Counted from the stretch's first letter, positions 26,259-36,619 are shown. The stretch is DNA of 64,000 bases from Trichloromonas sp034006665 (GCF_034006665.1 NZ_JAVESI010000009.1:28192-92191), one strand, 5' to 3'. Notes: generated by a model from the sequence alone, not told the origin. Numbers and translations: made by a program.

Positions 26259-26861
26259 ATGAAAGGGATTCATCGATTCTTCGCCGGCGTGGCGCTGGCG
26301 GTCGCCGTGAGTGGGTGCGCCGGAAAAGACAATCTCATTGTGCTGACTCCGGACGACTCCGGACGGGTCGGCGCCCTCAAGGTCAGCAATGAAGGAGGCG
26401 AGGCGGTCCTCGATCGCGACGGGCAGGCGCTTCATCTCGGCGATCGCCACACCCCGCCCGGGGCCCCCGTACCGGTCTCCGCGCAGGAGCGTGCACTCTT
26501 CGCTGCCGCTCTGGCCGCACAGCCCCAGGCGCCGGTCAGCTATCTGCTCTATTTTGAATTTGATTCCGATACCCTCACCGCCGAGTCGTGCCAGCGGCTT
26601 GCCGATATTCTCCACGCCGCCGAAGAGCGCCACTCCCAGGATGTTCTGGTCATCGGCCACACCGACCGGGCCGGTGACGCCGCCTACAACGCCGCTCTCT
26701 CCCTGCAACGGGCGGAGGTCGTCCGCGCCCTGCTCGTTGACAAAGGGATCGGCGGTGAATTCATCCAGATCTCCTCCCATGGCGAGGGCAATCCCCTGGT
26801 CCCCACCGCCGATGAAGTCGCCGAAGCCCGCAACCGTCGGGTCGAGGTGGTGGTGCGCTGA
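26259..26861 (+). CDS. OmpA-domain lipoprotein
   Basis: A 200-residue outer-membrane lipoprotein. The signal peptide ends AVSGC with lipid-bearing Cys20. A linker of about 70 residues leads to a peptidoglycan-binding OmpA-like domain: LYFEFDSDTLTAES, then VIGHTDRAGDAAYNAALS and a NRRVEVVV close. It anchors the outer membrane to murein. It forms a unit with the FecR-domain gene, a pair seen in many proteobacteria. The AAGGGG ribosome site is good. Confidence 0.9.
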   Translation: MKGIHRFFAGVALAVAVSGCAGKDNLIVLTPDDSGRVGALKVSNEGGEAVLDRDGQALHLGDRHTPPGAPVPVSAQERALFAAALAAQPQAPVSYLLYFEFDSDTLTAESCQRLADILHAAEERHSQDVLVIGHTDRAGDAAYNAALSLQRAEVVRALLVDKGIGGEFIQISSHGEGNPLVPTADEVAEARNRRVEVVVR

Positions 26862-26928
26862 GTCCTTTTCCGTGGTCAGGCACGAATCTTGTTGCCGAAA
26901 AATCCCGGTCTGTAGTAAAAAACAGCCT

Positions 26929-27354
26929 ATGCAAAAGAACGATGTGATCCTCCGGGTTTTCCGGAAAATCCTTTGGCCCTGCCTGCCGGTGCTGCTGCTG
27001 GCTTTAACGCCCATTTCCGATGACGCCTGGGGCGCTTCGGGCAAGCCCGCCGGCAAGGGTGACCTGGCGATTGCCACCTTTTACGCCAAGCATTTCGCCG
27101 GGCGCCGCACCGCCTCCGGGGCCGTCTACCGGCACGAGAAATTCACCGCCGCGCATCCCCATCTCCCCTTCGGCACCCGGGTTCGCGTCGTCAATCCCGT
27201 CAACGGCCGGGAAGTGACGGTCACCGTTAACGACCGCTGCCGCGCGCAGAAAAAAACCACCATCGATCTCTCCCGCGCCGCTGCCCAAGAGCTCGGCATT
27301 CTCGGTCGGGGCGCGGGCAAGGTACGCATCGCTCCCATCGACAAAGAGTCCTAG
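26929..27354 (+). CDS. RlpA-family septal lytic transglycosylase-like protein
   Basis: A 141-residue exported protein with a hydrophobic N-terminus (about 10-28) and a double-psi beta-barrel. ATFYAKHFAGRRTASGAVY, LPFGTRVRVVNPVNGREVTV and NDRCRAQKKTTIDLSRAAAQ correspond to the RlpA fold, with His and Asp typical of the denuded-glycan lytic transglycosylase. It lacks the SPOR domain of E. coli RlpA. The ribosome site is weak. Confidence 0.86.
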   Translation: MQKNDVILRVFRKILWPCLPVLLLALTPISDDAWGASGKPAGKGDLAIATFYAKHFAGRRTASGAVYRHEKFTAAHPHLPFGTRVRVVNPVNGREVTVTVNDRCRAQKKTTIDLSRAAAQELGILGRGAGKVRIAPIDKES

Positions 27355-27404
27355 CCGACCGCTGCACGTCCCCTCCCGTTTCGTAAAATCCACGCCGCAA
27401 TAAA

Positions 27405-27440
27405 GAGAAGAGGCCGCATTCCGCCGGGGAACGCGGCCTC
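27405..27440 (-). terminator. Terminator of ydbH-ydbL unit
   Basis: GAGGCCGC (27410-27417) pairs with GCGGCCTC (27433-27440). On the minus strand the hairpin is followed by TTCTCTTTATT. It may also serve rlpA from the other side. Confidence 0.75.
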
Positions 27441-27457
27441 CGTCGTTGTCGGCGCAG

Positions 27458-28024
27458 CTATTTTTTCGTCCAGTTGCCGTTTTCGTCTTCCAGCATCCAG
27501 CCGGAAGCAGCCTGGGCGCGCCAGGATTCGGCAAAGATCGCCTGAACCTCACCGGCCTGATCAGGAAAGCCGTTGGCCCGAGCGATCTCCGTGTACAGAC
27601 GCTGCCGGTCGCTGTTTTCGACGGTCACCAGGCGCGTCGCTTCCCCCCGTGCGCGCAGATCGAGGCCTTCGGTGGTGCGCACTTTGAGCAGGCCGTCACG
27701 GCCGATGCCGACCTGACCGCCGTCCAGATAGGGGAAGAGCGCGCTCGCCCGGGTTTTCATCGCTTCGCGCAGGGCGCGAATTTCCGGAGTGCTGACATTG
27801 ATGTCCTGGGCGGCGTAGGCGGCTGCCGGACCCAGGCGCAGGAAACTGCTCGGTTCGCCCTGAGGCGGTGCGGGAGGGGCTTCTTCGGCTCGTTCCCCCC
27901 AGACCTCATTGACGATCTTGTCGGCGGCGCCGCGCACTTCCTCGGCGGGGAAATAGATGTTGATGGTCACGCAGGAAACGACGGCCGCTGCCGCCAGAAG
28001 TGCGAGATAACGCAGTTTTTTCAT
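27458..28024 (-). CDS. YdbL-like DUF1318 protein with YnbE-like N-terminus
   Basis: A 188-residue envelope protein. The N-terminus has a hydrophobic signal followed by SCVTINIYFPAEEVRGAA, resembling the small lipoprotein YnbE. The C-terminal half (about 80-185) is the DUF1318/YdbL domain (REAMKTRASALFPYLDGGQVGIG, NSDRQRLYTEIARANG). In E. coli ydbH, ynbE and ydbL are consecutive. Here the last two appear fused downstream of ydbH. AGGGAG precedes the ATG. Confidence 0.83.
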   Translation of the reverse strand: MKKLRYLALLAAAAVVSCVTINIYFPAEEVRGAADKIVNEVWGERAEEAPPAPPQGEPSSFLRLGPAAAYAAQDINVSTPEIRALREAMKTRASALFPYLDGGQVGIGRDGLLKVRTTEGLDLRARGEATRLVTVENSDRQRLYTEIARANGFPDQAGEVQAIFAESWRAQAASGWMLEDENGNWTKK

Positions 28025-28117
28025 GAATATTCTCCCTTCGTTTGGGGATGCCCGCTCCGTGGGCGGAACGATCCCGAAAGTTCTCCCCCGGGCATTATAG
28101 GTTGCGACCGGTAAAAA

Positions 28118-31100
28118 TCAACGGGCGGCGCGCTCGATCCGGCTCAGCCGTTTGAGCATCTCTTTGAAGGAGATGTCCCGTTCCGAGGCGATGATGTCGA
28201 TTTTGGGCGGCAGCAGGCCGCCATAGACCAAGTACGAGCTTTCCCCCTCCCGGGCGAGGCCGCGCAGCCGGAAACTGTCGTTGTTCAGGGTGCAGCGCAG
28301 CCCGAGCTTCTGGTAGCGGTAGAAGTCGATGAAGCGGTAGATGCCCTGGGAGAGGGCTTCGGCAAGAGCGCCCTGGCTGAGGATGCTGAGGTTCCTGAGG
28401 GCTTTGACGCTGATGTTGCGTCGCCCTTCCTCGCGAGTCTGCAACTCGGCGCTGAAGTGCGAGGGGACGGTTCCGAAGAGGCGCAAATCGCGGATATGGC
28501 CGTCGAGGATGCCGTTCATTTCACCGAATTCAAAGGTTCGGGTAAGCTGCTGCAGGTCGATGCCGGAGAATTCGATGTCGCCGTGCAGGGTGCGGTAGCG
28601 GGAGAAGGGGTCGCCCAGGCGGATCTTGGCGATATCCAGGGTGCCGCCGAAGAGTTCGGCGCGGATCGTTCCGGCGGAGATCAGAGTCTTGTCGACATAG
28701 CGGATGTCACCGAGATCGGCGTTGAGGCGGCCGGAAAGGGGCGCCCAGTCCAGTTCTCGGGCAAGTTGCGCGAGGTCGATCTCCTCGAAACGGATGCGGG
28801 CCGCGAGCGTGGGGCCGTCGGTTTCGAGAGCGGCGCGCAGATCGGCAAGATGCATGCTCCCCCCCGCCAGCCGACCTTCCGGGACGGTGGCGACCGTCAG
28901 GCGGTTGGGGACGGCCTGCACGGGCAAGGAGCCCGTTTCCAGATGCAGTGGGCCGAGGGTGATCCCGGAGAAATCGAGCTGGCCGGAGCGGGACTCCGTT
29001 TCGGTGAGCAGGGCGCCCTGCTGGTAAAGGAGGGGAAGGCGGCCGTTGAGCCCGGCGATCTCCCATTGGGATGCGGGCAAAGCCAAGGTCAGATCCCGGG
29101 GTTCGAAATGTCCGCTCAGACTCAACCCCTCCGCCGTCCGGCGCAGCTTCAGGCCTGCGCCGAATTGGCCGTCGAGGACCAGTTCGCTGAAGGGGGAATT
29201 CCTCGCCACGAGCGGAGCATGCAGGTAACGGGCGAAGGCCGGGGTCAGCGGTGCGCTCTCCAGGGTACCGTCCAGTTCCTGAACCTCCGGAGTGACCAGC
29301 CCGGCCAGGCGGATTTCCACCAGTTCCGGAACGTGCAGGACGAACTCCCGGGCCTTAAGGCTCTTCGCCGTCCAGTCTGCGCGCCCAGCCAGTTTCAGTT
29401 GGGCTTCGTGGTCGCTCAAGTCGGCGTAAAAGGCGCCGTGGAGCACCTCGCCGACGGCGAGGCTGCCGGCGAGATCGAGCTCCACGGCTTCTTCCCCGCG
29501 CCTGTGGTGGAGTTTACCCTCCAGCCGGATTTTGCCCCCGCTCAGACCGCTCAGACCGTCGCGGCTGAGCCATTCCAGGGCATCGCACTCCAGACCGGCG
29601 AGGCGCAAGCGGATCTCTTTGGGATCCAGATGGATGTCGGCGCGACCCGCAATCCGGCCCGAACCCATATCAGGCGCGCGCAGGTGTCCGGCGAAACGCA
29701 GGTCGCGGATCTCGGTGCCGGCGGGCTTGCGTCGGAACTCGCCGCTGGCGAAAAGGGCCTCGGCCTCCAGACCGGAGGTGTTGAATTCCGTCGCCCGCAG
29801 GTCGAAAAGGCCGCTCAATTCCCCTTTGGAGGGGAGGTGCAGCTCGCCGCTGCCGGCAAGCCCGCGCAGATTTTCCAGGCTTTCGGGAATACGGCCGGCG
29901 TCGACCAGCGGGGTCAGATCGGCAATGTCGACGGGTTCGAGGCGCCAGCGCCACCGGTTCAGCGTGCCCGTCAGGCTGAAGAGGGGGCGCCTGTCGACGA
30001 GCAGGCGCGCCTCCGAGCGGAGACGGTCGGGTGCTCCCTGGAGAGAGAACCAGAGCTGTAGAGGGGTGAGGTCGAGAAGATGACCCGCGGTGCGTTTTGT
30101 CGGTGGGCGGCCGGTGAAGCTGGCCTGGATCGCGAGCTGTTTCGGGGCCCAGGAAAAGGTGCCGTCGAGAACCCCGCCGCCGCTCAGCTCGCGGCGCAGA
30201 TGCGGGTTGAAGCGGGCGAGAAAAGCACCGCTGTCGGCGAGGATGCAGTCGAATTCGCCGCTCAACGTGTCGGCGTCGTAACGGGCGCTGAAGGTGGCGT
30301 GCGCCTGCTGTTCCAGGGTCAGGCGACCTTCGCCCCGCCAGCTGCGATCCGCCTGCCGACGCAGGCTCAGGCTGAAGGCTTCGAAGGTCAGTTGTTGCCG
30401 GTCCTGACGCAGATCGGCGGCGGGGACCGCCACCCCCACTTCGAGCCCGCCCGGCTGAAGAGCCACGGCCAGTTCCGGGTTGACGGCGGTGAAGTCGAAG
30501 CCTTCGGGAAGGTTCAGGGGGAAGACCAGGGTCTTGGCGAGACGTTCCAGTTCGGCGCGGTTCAGCCGGGGCAGACGCGCCCGTCCGGCGACGCTGGCCC
30601 CGGCACTGTCAAGCTGGAAGTGCAAGGGGGCATCGAGAAGAGGGGTGCCGTCCCATTCGAAACGGCGGATGGTCAGGGTCGGGCGCTCTTCCCAGCTTCC
30701 CTCCCCGGCGAGAAGAAGGGGCAGTCCCGGCTCGTCGCCGAGGCGGGCCCGCGCTTCGAAATGGGGACTCTGGGTGCCGTGCAGGTCGAGCGCTAGATCG
30801 CGGAGATCCCAGCGCTGATCCTCCAGGGTTATGGCCAAAGAGCCGTCGCTGATGCGCAGCAGCGCGACTTCAAGGGGCGGGATGGCGGGAAATCCGGAGG
30901 TGTTTCCGGCCCTGGCCGAGGGCCTTGCGCTCACGTCGATTCGGGGACGGTGCAGGCGCACGGCGTCGATGCGGCGCAGCCACAGGCGTGACAGGCGAAA
31001 GCGGATGTCCACTTCCGCGATATCGATAGTGAAGGACTCGGGACGGGTAAGGGTCAGTTCCGCGACCGTCAGGTGCGAGGCCGAAAGCTCCAGGCGCCCG

Positions 31101-31261
31101 AGACTCAGCTCGGCATCGAGGGCGTATTCGACAAGGCGGATCAGGGTCGGACGCAGGACGTGCCCGGCGAGGTAGTCGGCCAGTTTCCAGCCGGCCACGG
31201 ACTGGGCCACGGAGAGCGTCAGTAGAAGCCCCAGCAGGTGTCGAAGGAAAAGCAGCGTCAT
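28118..31261 (-). CDS. YdbH/AsmA-like inter-membrane lipid transport protein
   Basis: A 1047-residue AsmA-superfamily protein. One N-terminal transmembrane helix (about 3-22) precedes a long run of beta-strand-rich repeats that would form a periplasm-spanning groove, with the YdbH/dicarboxylate-transport-type C-terminal segment (FGGTLDIAKIRLGDPFSRYR, SEFGEMNG-type block). In E. coli, YdbH acts redundantly with TamB and YhdP in phospholipid movement to the outer membrane. It is followed by the YnbE/YdbL-like gene. Family call secure; transport role inferred. Confidence 0.87.
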   Translation of the reverse strand: MTLLFLRHLLGLLLTLSVAQSVAGWKLADYLAGHVLRPTLIRLVEYALDAELSLGRLELSASHLTVAELTLTRPESFTIDIAEVDIRFRLSRLWLRRIDAVRLHRPRIDVSARPSARAGNTSGFPAIPPLEVALLRISDGSLAITLEDQRWDLRDLALDLHGTQSPHFEARARLGDEPGLPLLLAGEGSWEERPTLTIRRFEWDGTPLLDAPLHFQLDSAGASVAGRARLPRLNRAELERLAKTLVFPLNLPEGFDFTAVNPELAVALQPGGLEVGVAVPAADLRQDRQQLTFEAFSLSLRRQADRSWRGEGRLTLEQQAHATFSARYDADTLSGEFDCILADSGAFLARFNPHLRRELSGGGVLDGTFSWAPKQLAIQASFTGRPPTKRTAGHLLDLTPLQLWFSLQGAPDRLRSEARLLVDRRPLFSLTGTLNRWRWRLEPVDIADLTPLVDAGRIPESLENLRGLAGSGELHLPSKGELSGLFDLRATEFNTSGLEAEALFASGEFRRKPAGTEIRDLRFAGHLRAPDMGSGRIAGRADIHLDPKEIRLRLAGLECDALEWLSRDGLSGLSGGKIRLEGKLHHRRGEEAVELDLAGSLAVGEVLHGAFYADLSDHEAQLKLAGRADWTAKSLKAREFVLHVPELVEIRLAGLVTPEVQELDGTLESAPLTPAFARYLHAPLVARNSPFSELVLDGQFGAGLKLRRTAEGLSLSGHFEPRDLTLALPASQWEIAGLNGRLPLLYQQGALLTETESRSGQLDFSGITLGPLHLETGSLPVQAVPNRLTVATVPEGRLAGGSMHLADLRAALETDGPTLAARIRFEEIDLAQLARELDWAPLSGRLNADLGDIRYVDKTLISAGTIRAELFGGTLDIAKIRLGDPFSRYRTLHGDIEFSGIDLQQLTRTFEFGEMNGILDGHIRDLRLFGTVPSHFSAELQTREEGRRNISVKALRNLSILSQGALAEALSQGIYRFIDFYRYQKLGLRCTLNNDSFRLRGLAREGESSYLVYGGLLPPKIDIIASERDISFKEMLKRLSRIERAAR

Positions 31262-31380
31262 CGGCCCGTAGTGGATAAAGGGGAATATCCTGAATTATCG
31301 ACGGATTCGCTCACGAGAGCGAGAAAATTCACGATCATCGGGAAAAAAGTGCCGGAGAACGGTCGCGGGCGCCGCGGTCT

Positions 31381-32381
31381 TCAGCGTTTGAGCTGATAAC
31401 GGCGGACGTTGGCGTTATGTTCGGCGAGGGTTTTGGCGAAGATGTGGGTGCCGTCCCCTTTGGCGACAAAATAATAATAGTCGCTCTGGGCGGGAAAGGC
31501 CACGGCGCGCAGGGCTTCCTCCCCGGGATTGGCGATGGGCCCGAGAGGCAGGCCGGGGAGGCGGTAGGTGTTGTAGGGGCTTGCGGTCTGCAGATGGCGG
31601 CGAGTCAGGTTGCCGGCGAAGTTTTCGATACCGTAGATGACCGTCGGATCGGCCTGCAAGGGCATCCCCGCCGTCAGGCGGTTGTGGAAGACCGAGGCGA
31701 TCAGCGGCATCTCCTCACGATGGCCCGCTTCCTTCTGCACGATGGAGGCAAGGATCACCAGTTCTTTGCGGTCGAGTCCCTGCTCTTTCGCTCCGGCGAG
31801 AATCTCCGGGGTCAACCGGCGGCGAAATTCCCTGACCATCGCCTCGATCAGCGCCGCTTCGTCCATGTCGCGGGTCAGCTGGTAGGTTTCGGGGAAGAGG
31901 TAGCCTTCCAGGGAAGGGCCGTCGATCTTCAGGCGTTCGCGCATCTTTGGTGCCCGGGCCAGGCGCAGGAAGGTTTCGGCGGAGCCGCGCCCTTCCGTTT
32001 CCAGACGGGAGGCAATCTCGCGCAGGGTCCAGCCCTCGGGGACGGTGAAGGGATGGCGAAGGACATCGCCGGCCAGCAGGCGGTTCAGGATTTGCTCGGG
32101 GGTGGCGGCGTCTTCGAAGGCGTACTCCCCCGCTTTGATCCGCTGGGAGGCGTCACGCCAGCGGGCCAGCAGCCGGAAGAGGTGCGCGTCGGCGACTACG
32201 CCCGTCTCCGCCAGGGATCTGGCAACCCGGGTGAAAGGGGCGCCGGGAGCGATTTCCACCACCCGCCGTTGGGGGGGGGCCACCGGCCGGTCGAGAAAGC
32301 GGCGGACATGGATCACCGGCAGGCTCAGGGCAAGAATGAGCAGAGCCGCCAGGGCGGCGATCAGTTTGGAGCGACGGCGCA

Positions 32382-32382
<1 letters not shown>
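31381..32382 (-). CDS. mltG: Endolytic murein transglycosylase
   Basis: A 333-residue inner-membrane-anchored enzyme that cleaves nascent glycan strands. TM helix at about 7-25, LysM-like region (about 40-110), and YceG domain with catalytic Glu218 in IVQKEAGHREEMPLIASVF and the LQADPTVIYG block. The Glu number is the same as in the E. coli enzyme. Its ATG overlaps the plsY stop as ATGA, so plsY and mltG are translationally coupled. Confidence 0.95.
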
Positions 32383-32969
<587 letters not shown>

Positions 32970-33134
32970 GGGATTCTCCGACGGGAGGAAAGGGGCGGCC
33001 CTAGCCGCCTCGGACGGATTTTTGGTACCGGGTTCGATCTTCCCTCTTGCCCGGGGGAAAAGCACCTGCTTCTACCACGGCAACGGGGAAAAATCAAGGC
33101 ACGCCGCCGTTCCCCGGCGTCAGGGCTCGACACG

Positions 33135-33175
33135 AAAAACGCCGGGGTCGACGAGAGAATCTGTCGGCCCCGGCG
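33135..33175 (-). terminator. Terminator of DUF481 gene
   Basis: CGCCGGGG (33140-33147) pairs with CCCCGGCG (33168-33175). Five A bases at 33135-33139 give a minus-strand T tract. Confidence 0.8.
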
Positions 33176-33207
33176 CGCAGGCTAAATAGGCAAGATCGCT
33201 TTCGACC

Positions 33208-34215
33208 TCAGAAGGAATATTGCAGGTTCAGGCTCGTCTTCGAGTCGTCTTTCTTCACCTCTTCGGCGGGGTCGCTGTCGTGCTCCCAGACGTTGGCCAG
33301 GCGCAGCGACCAGGGGCCGGCGATGGTGGTGGTCAGATCGGCCTCGTTACGGCTGGTGAACTCACCCCCCTGCTCCAGGCTCGGATAGATCGTGAAGTTG
33401 TTGCTGAAGGTCGCGTAATCGGAGAGCTTGTAACGGAACTTCATGCCGAGGCGGCCGGTCATCCACTGATCGTCCTCGCTGTCGATGCGGTCCTCGGAAA
33501 AATAGGCGACGCCGGCTTCGAAAGCCAGGGCCTTGATGTCGTCTTCCCAGACCTGATAGCCGATACCGGGGCCGACGATGGTGCGCAGGTTGAGATCCTT
33601 GAACTTGTCTTTGAGCAGTTCCACGCTCAGGTAGCCGTAGAATTTCTCGGTAAAGAAGTAGTCGTATTTGAGCGCCCCGTAAATGTCCCGGGTCGTCAGT
33701 TCGCCGTCTTCCTCGGCGTAGTTGTAGAGGAAGGAGAGATTGTAGCGGTCCTTGAGGCTGCGCCGGGTGGCCTCGGCGCCGAAGTTCACGCTGGTGCGGT
33801 CGGTGTTGCCCGATTGCTCGAAGGCGCCGAGAAAGACCTTGCCGTCCCAGGTCCAGGGGGGCGGCGGCTCGACGTTGATCGAGGCGATCTTCGCCCACTC
33901 CACCTCGGCGGCGCCGCGAGCGTCACCGGCCGTGACCTGCAACGCATCGACATCCCCCTGCAGCGGCCCGGTCAATATCTCGCCCCCCTCCAGGCGGACA
34001 TCCACCGGTTGTTCGGTTTCGATGCGCTGTACGGCATCGGTCTTGAGCTCGATCTTTTCGGCGTAGTCGGTCTTCAGGGTGAGCAGGCCCTTTTCGGCAC
34101 TGATCACCGTACCGGTGATGTGGTCGCCGTTTTTCAGCACGATCTGGTCGCCAGCGGCCGGCAAGGCGCCGACAAGGGAGAGACACAGCAGCAGGGGGGT
34201 GATTTTTGTTTTCAT
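33208..34215 (-). CDS. DUF481 outer-membrane protein
   Basis: A 335-residue exported protein. The signal peptide MKTKITPLLLCLSLVGALPAAG is followed by an N-terminal GDHITGTVISAEKGLLTLKTDYA module (about 25-90). A DUF481 beta-barrel then fills about 120-335, with alternating aromatic strands and terminal Phe (NLQYSF), the usual barrel-insertion signal. Function unknown. It is divergent from the DUF3300 gene. Confidence 0.88.
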   Translation of the reverse strand: MKTKITPLLLCLSLVGALPAAGDQIVLKNGDHITGTVISAEKGLLTLKTDYAEKIELKTDAVQRIETEQPVDVRLEGGEILTGPLQGDVDALQVTAGDARGAAEVEWAKIASINVEPPPPWTWDGKVFLGAFEQSGNTDRTSVNFGAEATRRSLKDRYNLSFLYNYAEEDGELTTRDIYGALKYDYFFTEKFYGYLSVELLKDKFKDLNLRTIVGPGIGYQVWEDDIKALAFEAGVAYFSEDRIDSEDDQWMTGRLGMKFRYKLSDYATFSNNFTIYPSLEQGGEFTSRNEADLTTTIAGPWSLRLANVWEHDSDPAEEVKKDDSKTSLNLQYSF

Positions 34216-34510
34216 TGAGCCTCCGTGGTCAATACCATTCGATAGGATCGAAATGACACGAGTCGCCGTTCGTGTCGCGAAATCAATGGATGAAAATTAT
34301 ATTGAAGATCTTTTATCATAAATGAATTTCGAAGGCAATTGTGAGAACCCCGGCGAAAAGGCGTTTCCGGAGAGCTGGCCGACAGTGGAAATTTTCACAA
34401 TTTTTCCTCATTTTCTGCATGGTCGGCGTGCATAATGTTGGAAAAGATCGCCGCCCACCGGCGTCGGCTTTGTCTGGTACGGCATCTGCTCCGGACTTCA
34501 GGAGGTAAGG
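34216..34510. other. Divergent intergenic region, DUF481/DUF3300
   Basis: It contains an inverted repeat ACACGA (about 34256-34261) with TCGTGT (34270-34275), an AT-rich block at 34300-34325, and an extended -10-like TGCATAAT at about 34430 that could serve the DUF3300 gene. No gene is evident. Confidence 0.45.
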
Positions 34511-35854
34511 ATGAAAAAGACCGCTTCGTTGCTGCGATACATTTTCGAGGGGCTGGCCCCCGTACTCCTTCTGCTCGCTCTGGCGTCCTTCCCGGCCCGG
34601 GCCGCGGCGGAATCCTACGGCGAACTCTCGACGGACTACAGTCGTGAAGAACTCGCCCAGATGCTCGCCCCCATCGCCCTCTACCCCGACAGTCTCCTTA
34701 GCCAGGTGCTGATGGCCGCGACCTACCCCGTGGAAGTCGTCGAGGCCGACCGCTGGCTCAAGGATCATCCTGCTTTGGGGGAAGATGAACTGGATGAGGC
34801 GCTCCTCGACCAGGACTGGGATCCCAGCGTCAAGGAGCTCTGCCATTTCCCTTCGGTACTCGCCCAGATGAGCGAACGGATCGGCGAGACTTCACGCATC
34901 GGTGACGCTTTTCTCGACCAGGAGGAAGAGGTCATGGCCATGGTCCAGGAACTGCGGGGCAAGGCCCGCGCCCAGGGAAATCTCGCCAGCACCGCCGAGC
35001 AGCGGGTCTGGGCGGAGGCCGACGCGATCATCATCGAACCGACCGATCCCCGGGTGGTCTACGTTCCCTATTACGACCCTTTTACCGTCTACGGTTCCTG
35101 GTGGTATCCCGATTATCCCCCCTATGACTGGGCTCCGGCGGGGGTAAGCCTGGGGGTCGGTCTTTCTTTCCGGCCGGGGATCTATTTCGGTTTCTCTTTT
35201 TCCAACTGGAGCCATTTCGACTGGCGCCGGCGTTACCTCCACATCGATGCCCGCCACCGCCCGCGCTACGTTCACCACGATCGCTGGCGCTACACTACCG
35301 GCCGTTGGGTGCACGGTTCCGGTCACCGCTCCACGCACATCCGTCACGCTCCACCCCCGGCGCGCCTGCGGAATTTTCCCGTCGCTCCCCACCGTCGTCC
35401 CGAGGTTTTCCGGCCCGCACCCGTCGGGCCGAGCACCGACCCGAGGCATTCTGACGGCATGCGTCGGGACTGCGAACGCCGTGATTTCGAGCGCAGGTCG
35501 CGGGAGTTTCAGGAGCGGGAGAAGCACAATGAGAATTCTCGCCGACCGGGACGGGACACGCAATGGCGGGGTCCGGGGGAGGGCCGGCTTGCGCCCGAAG
35601 TGCCTCGTAACGACCGGGGCTTGCGTCTGCGCGATGTTGTGCCGCCTCGGCCGCAGGCTCCTTCCGTCGAGGTACCGAAATCCGGAAAGCTGCCGCAGGC
35701 GCCAGGTCGAGACGGCGTTGGCCGTGACGGACAGGGCCATCGTCGCGCCGTCCTTAGCCCGTTAAAAATCGAACAAAGGCGAACCGCTCCCGCTGCGGCT
35801 CCCCGCTCGGGCCGGGAACACGGACACGGCAGACTACGCCCGCACGGGCAGTGA
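34511..35854 (+). CDS. DUF3300 domain exported protein
   Basis: A 447-residue protein with a signal peptide (through ASFPARAAA). The DUF3300 domain covers about 45-260 (LAPIALYPDSLLSQVLMAATYP, PTDPRVVYVPYYDPFTVYG). A His/Arg/Pro-rich low-complexity tail runs from about 255 to the end. The tail looks disordered and may bind metal or polyanion (inference). Function of the family is unknown. The ATG has GGAGG upstream. It is the last gene before the phosphate-type promoter at 35943. Confidence 0.83.
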   Translation: MKKTASLLRYIFEGLAPVLLLLALASFPARAAAESYGELSTDYSREELAQMLAPIALYPDSLLSQVLMAATYPVEVVEADRWLKDHPALGEDELDEALLDQDWDPSVKELCHFPSVLAQMSERIGETSRIGDAFLDQEEEVMAMVQELRGKARAQGNLASTAEQRVWAEADAIIIEPTDPRVVYVPYYDPFTVYGSWWYPDYPPYDWAPAGVSLGVGLSFRPGIYFGFSFSNWSHFDWRRRYLHIDARHRPRYVHHDRWRYTTGRWVHGSGHRSTHIRHAPPPARLRNFPVAPHRRPEVFRPAPVGPSTDPRHSDGMRRDCERRDFERRSREFQEREKHNENSRRPGRDTQWRGPGEGRLAPEVPRNDRGLRLRDVVPPRPQAPSVEVPKSGKLPQAPGRDGVGRDGQGHRRAVLSPLKIEQRRTAPAAAPRSGREHGHGRLRPHGQ

Positions 35855-35942
35855 GGGATTGGCTTCCAACGCCGGTGGGAGGTTGCCGGTGGCTTCCCTG
35901 GCGGCGCACGGGGTCAGGTCTTCAGTTGACGAAGGCGAAGAT

Positions 35943-35974
35943 TTAACACGATCCTAACGAAAGCCGGATATGAT
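35943..35974 (+). promoter_or_regulatory. PhoB-type direct-repeat promoter (candidate)
   Basis: TTAACA (35943-35948) and CTAACG (35954-35959) repeat with an 11-base period, followed 9 bases later by -10 hexamer TATGAT (35969-35974). It faces the small membrane-protein gene at 36043. Confidence 0.55.
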
Positions 35975-36042
35975 TCCGACACAAGCATCCCACAATCGAC
36001 ATTCCGCTAATGGCTCGACCGCGCGAAAACAGGAGGTGGTTC

Positions 36043-36264
36043 ATGTCGACCCTGGAGATGCTGATTCGTCACTTGCGTTTTATCTTGTTCATGGTTCTTT
36101 TGGCCTGGCTGGTCGCCGTCGGGTCGCTCCATTGGCTTAAGACCGCAGGATGGGTAGTGCTCCCGACGGCAAATGATGTGGCCTCCGGGAGCTGGAATAG
36201 GCGCTGCGGTTTTCCCGGCGGCGTTGCATCGATATTGCAAGGAGAGCAGCATGATGGGCATTGA
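36043..36264 (+). CDS. Small single-pass membrane protein
   Basis: 73 residues with one strong transmembrane helix (HLRFILFMVLLAWLVAVGSL, about 10-29) and a short polar tail. I recognise no family. The start is well determined: AGGAGGTGG ends 3 bases before ATG 36043. A longer reading from 36010 lacks this. It overlaps the DUF3562 gene by 14 bases and shares its candidate PhoB-type promoter. Confidence 0.7.
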   Translation: MSTLEMLIRHLRFILFMVLLAWLVAVGSLHWLKTAGWVVLPTANDVASGSWNRRCGFPGGVASILQGEQHDGH

Positions 36265-36475
36265 TGGACAAGATCCCGCGGAAAAAATCCAGCATCAGCG
36301 GGCGCTGGAGAATCTCTGTGAGGAATTCCCCGAAGTACGTGAAAGACTTCCCGAACTGTACGAAAAAATTTATTCCGAGTTGGCTACCGACGCGACCATC
36401 CGCACCTTCATTTCCATCTTCATCTCCCGGGAATTGCGGGAAAACCTGCGTTCTCGCCAGGGTCTGAATTCCTGA
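36251..36475 (+). CDS. DUF3562-like small protein
   Basis: A 74-residue helical protein (ALENLCEEFPEVRERLPELYEKI, then FISIFISRELRENLRSR) similar in layout to DUF3562. Function unknown. ATG 36251 or 36254, with AAGGAG six to nine bases upstream. Its beginning overlaps the end of the membrane-protein gene, so the two are coupled. Confidence 0.72.
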   Translation: MMGIDGQDPAEKIQHQRALENLCEEFPEVRERLPELYEKIYSELATDATIRTFISIFISRELRENLRSRQGLNS

Positions 36476-36591
36476 TCCGCCATTCCGTTTTTGAACTTTC
36501 CGATTTCCCCCTGAAACTTCCCGTCTTTCATTTCACCCGTGAGCTCTTGGTCTATGGGTCTTCGGGTTTTTTTGCGGTGATCGTGCCGGAT

Positions 36592-36619
36592 AAAAAAACG
36601 GCCGCTCGGGCGAGCGGCC
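36592..36619 (-). terminator. Minus-strand terminator with no annotated gene upstream
   Basis: GGCCGCTC (36600-36607) pairs with GAGCGGCC (36612-36619). Seven A bases (36592-36598) give a minus-strand T tract. No minus-strand protein gene reads into it within the surrounding 5 kb. Confidence 0.75.
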
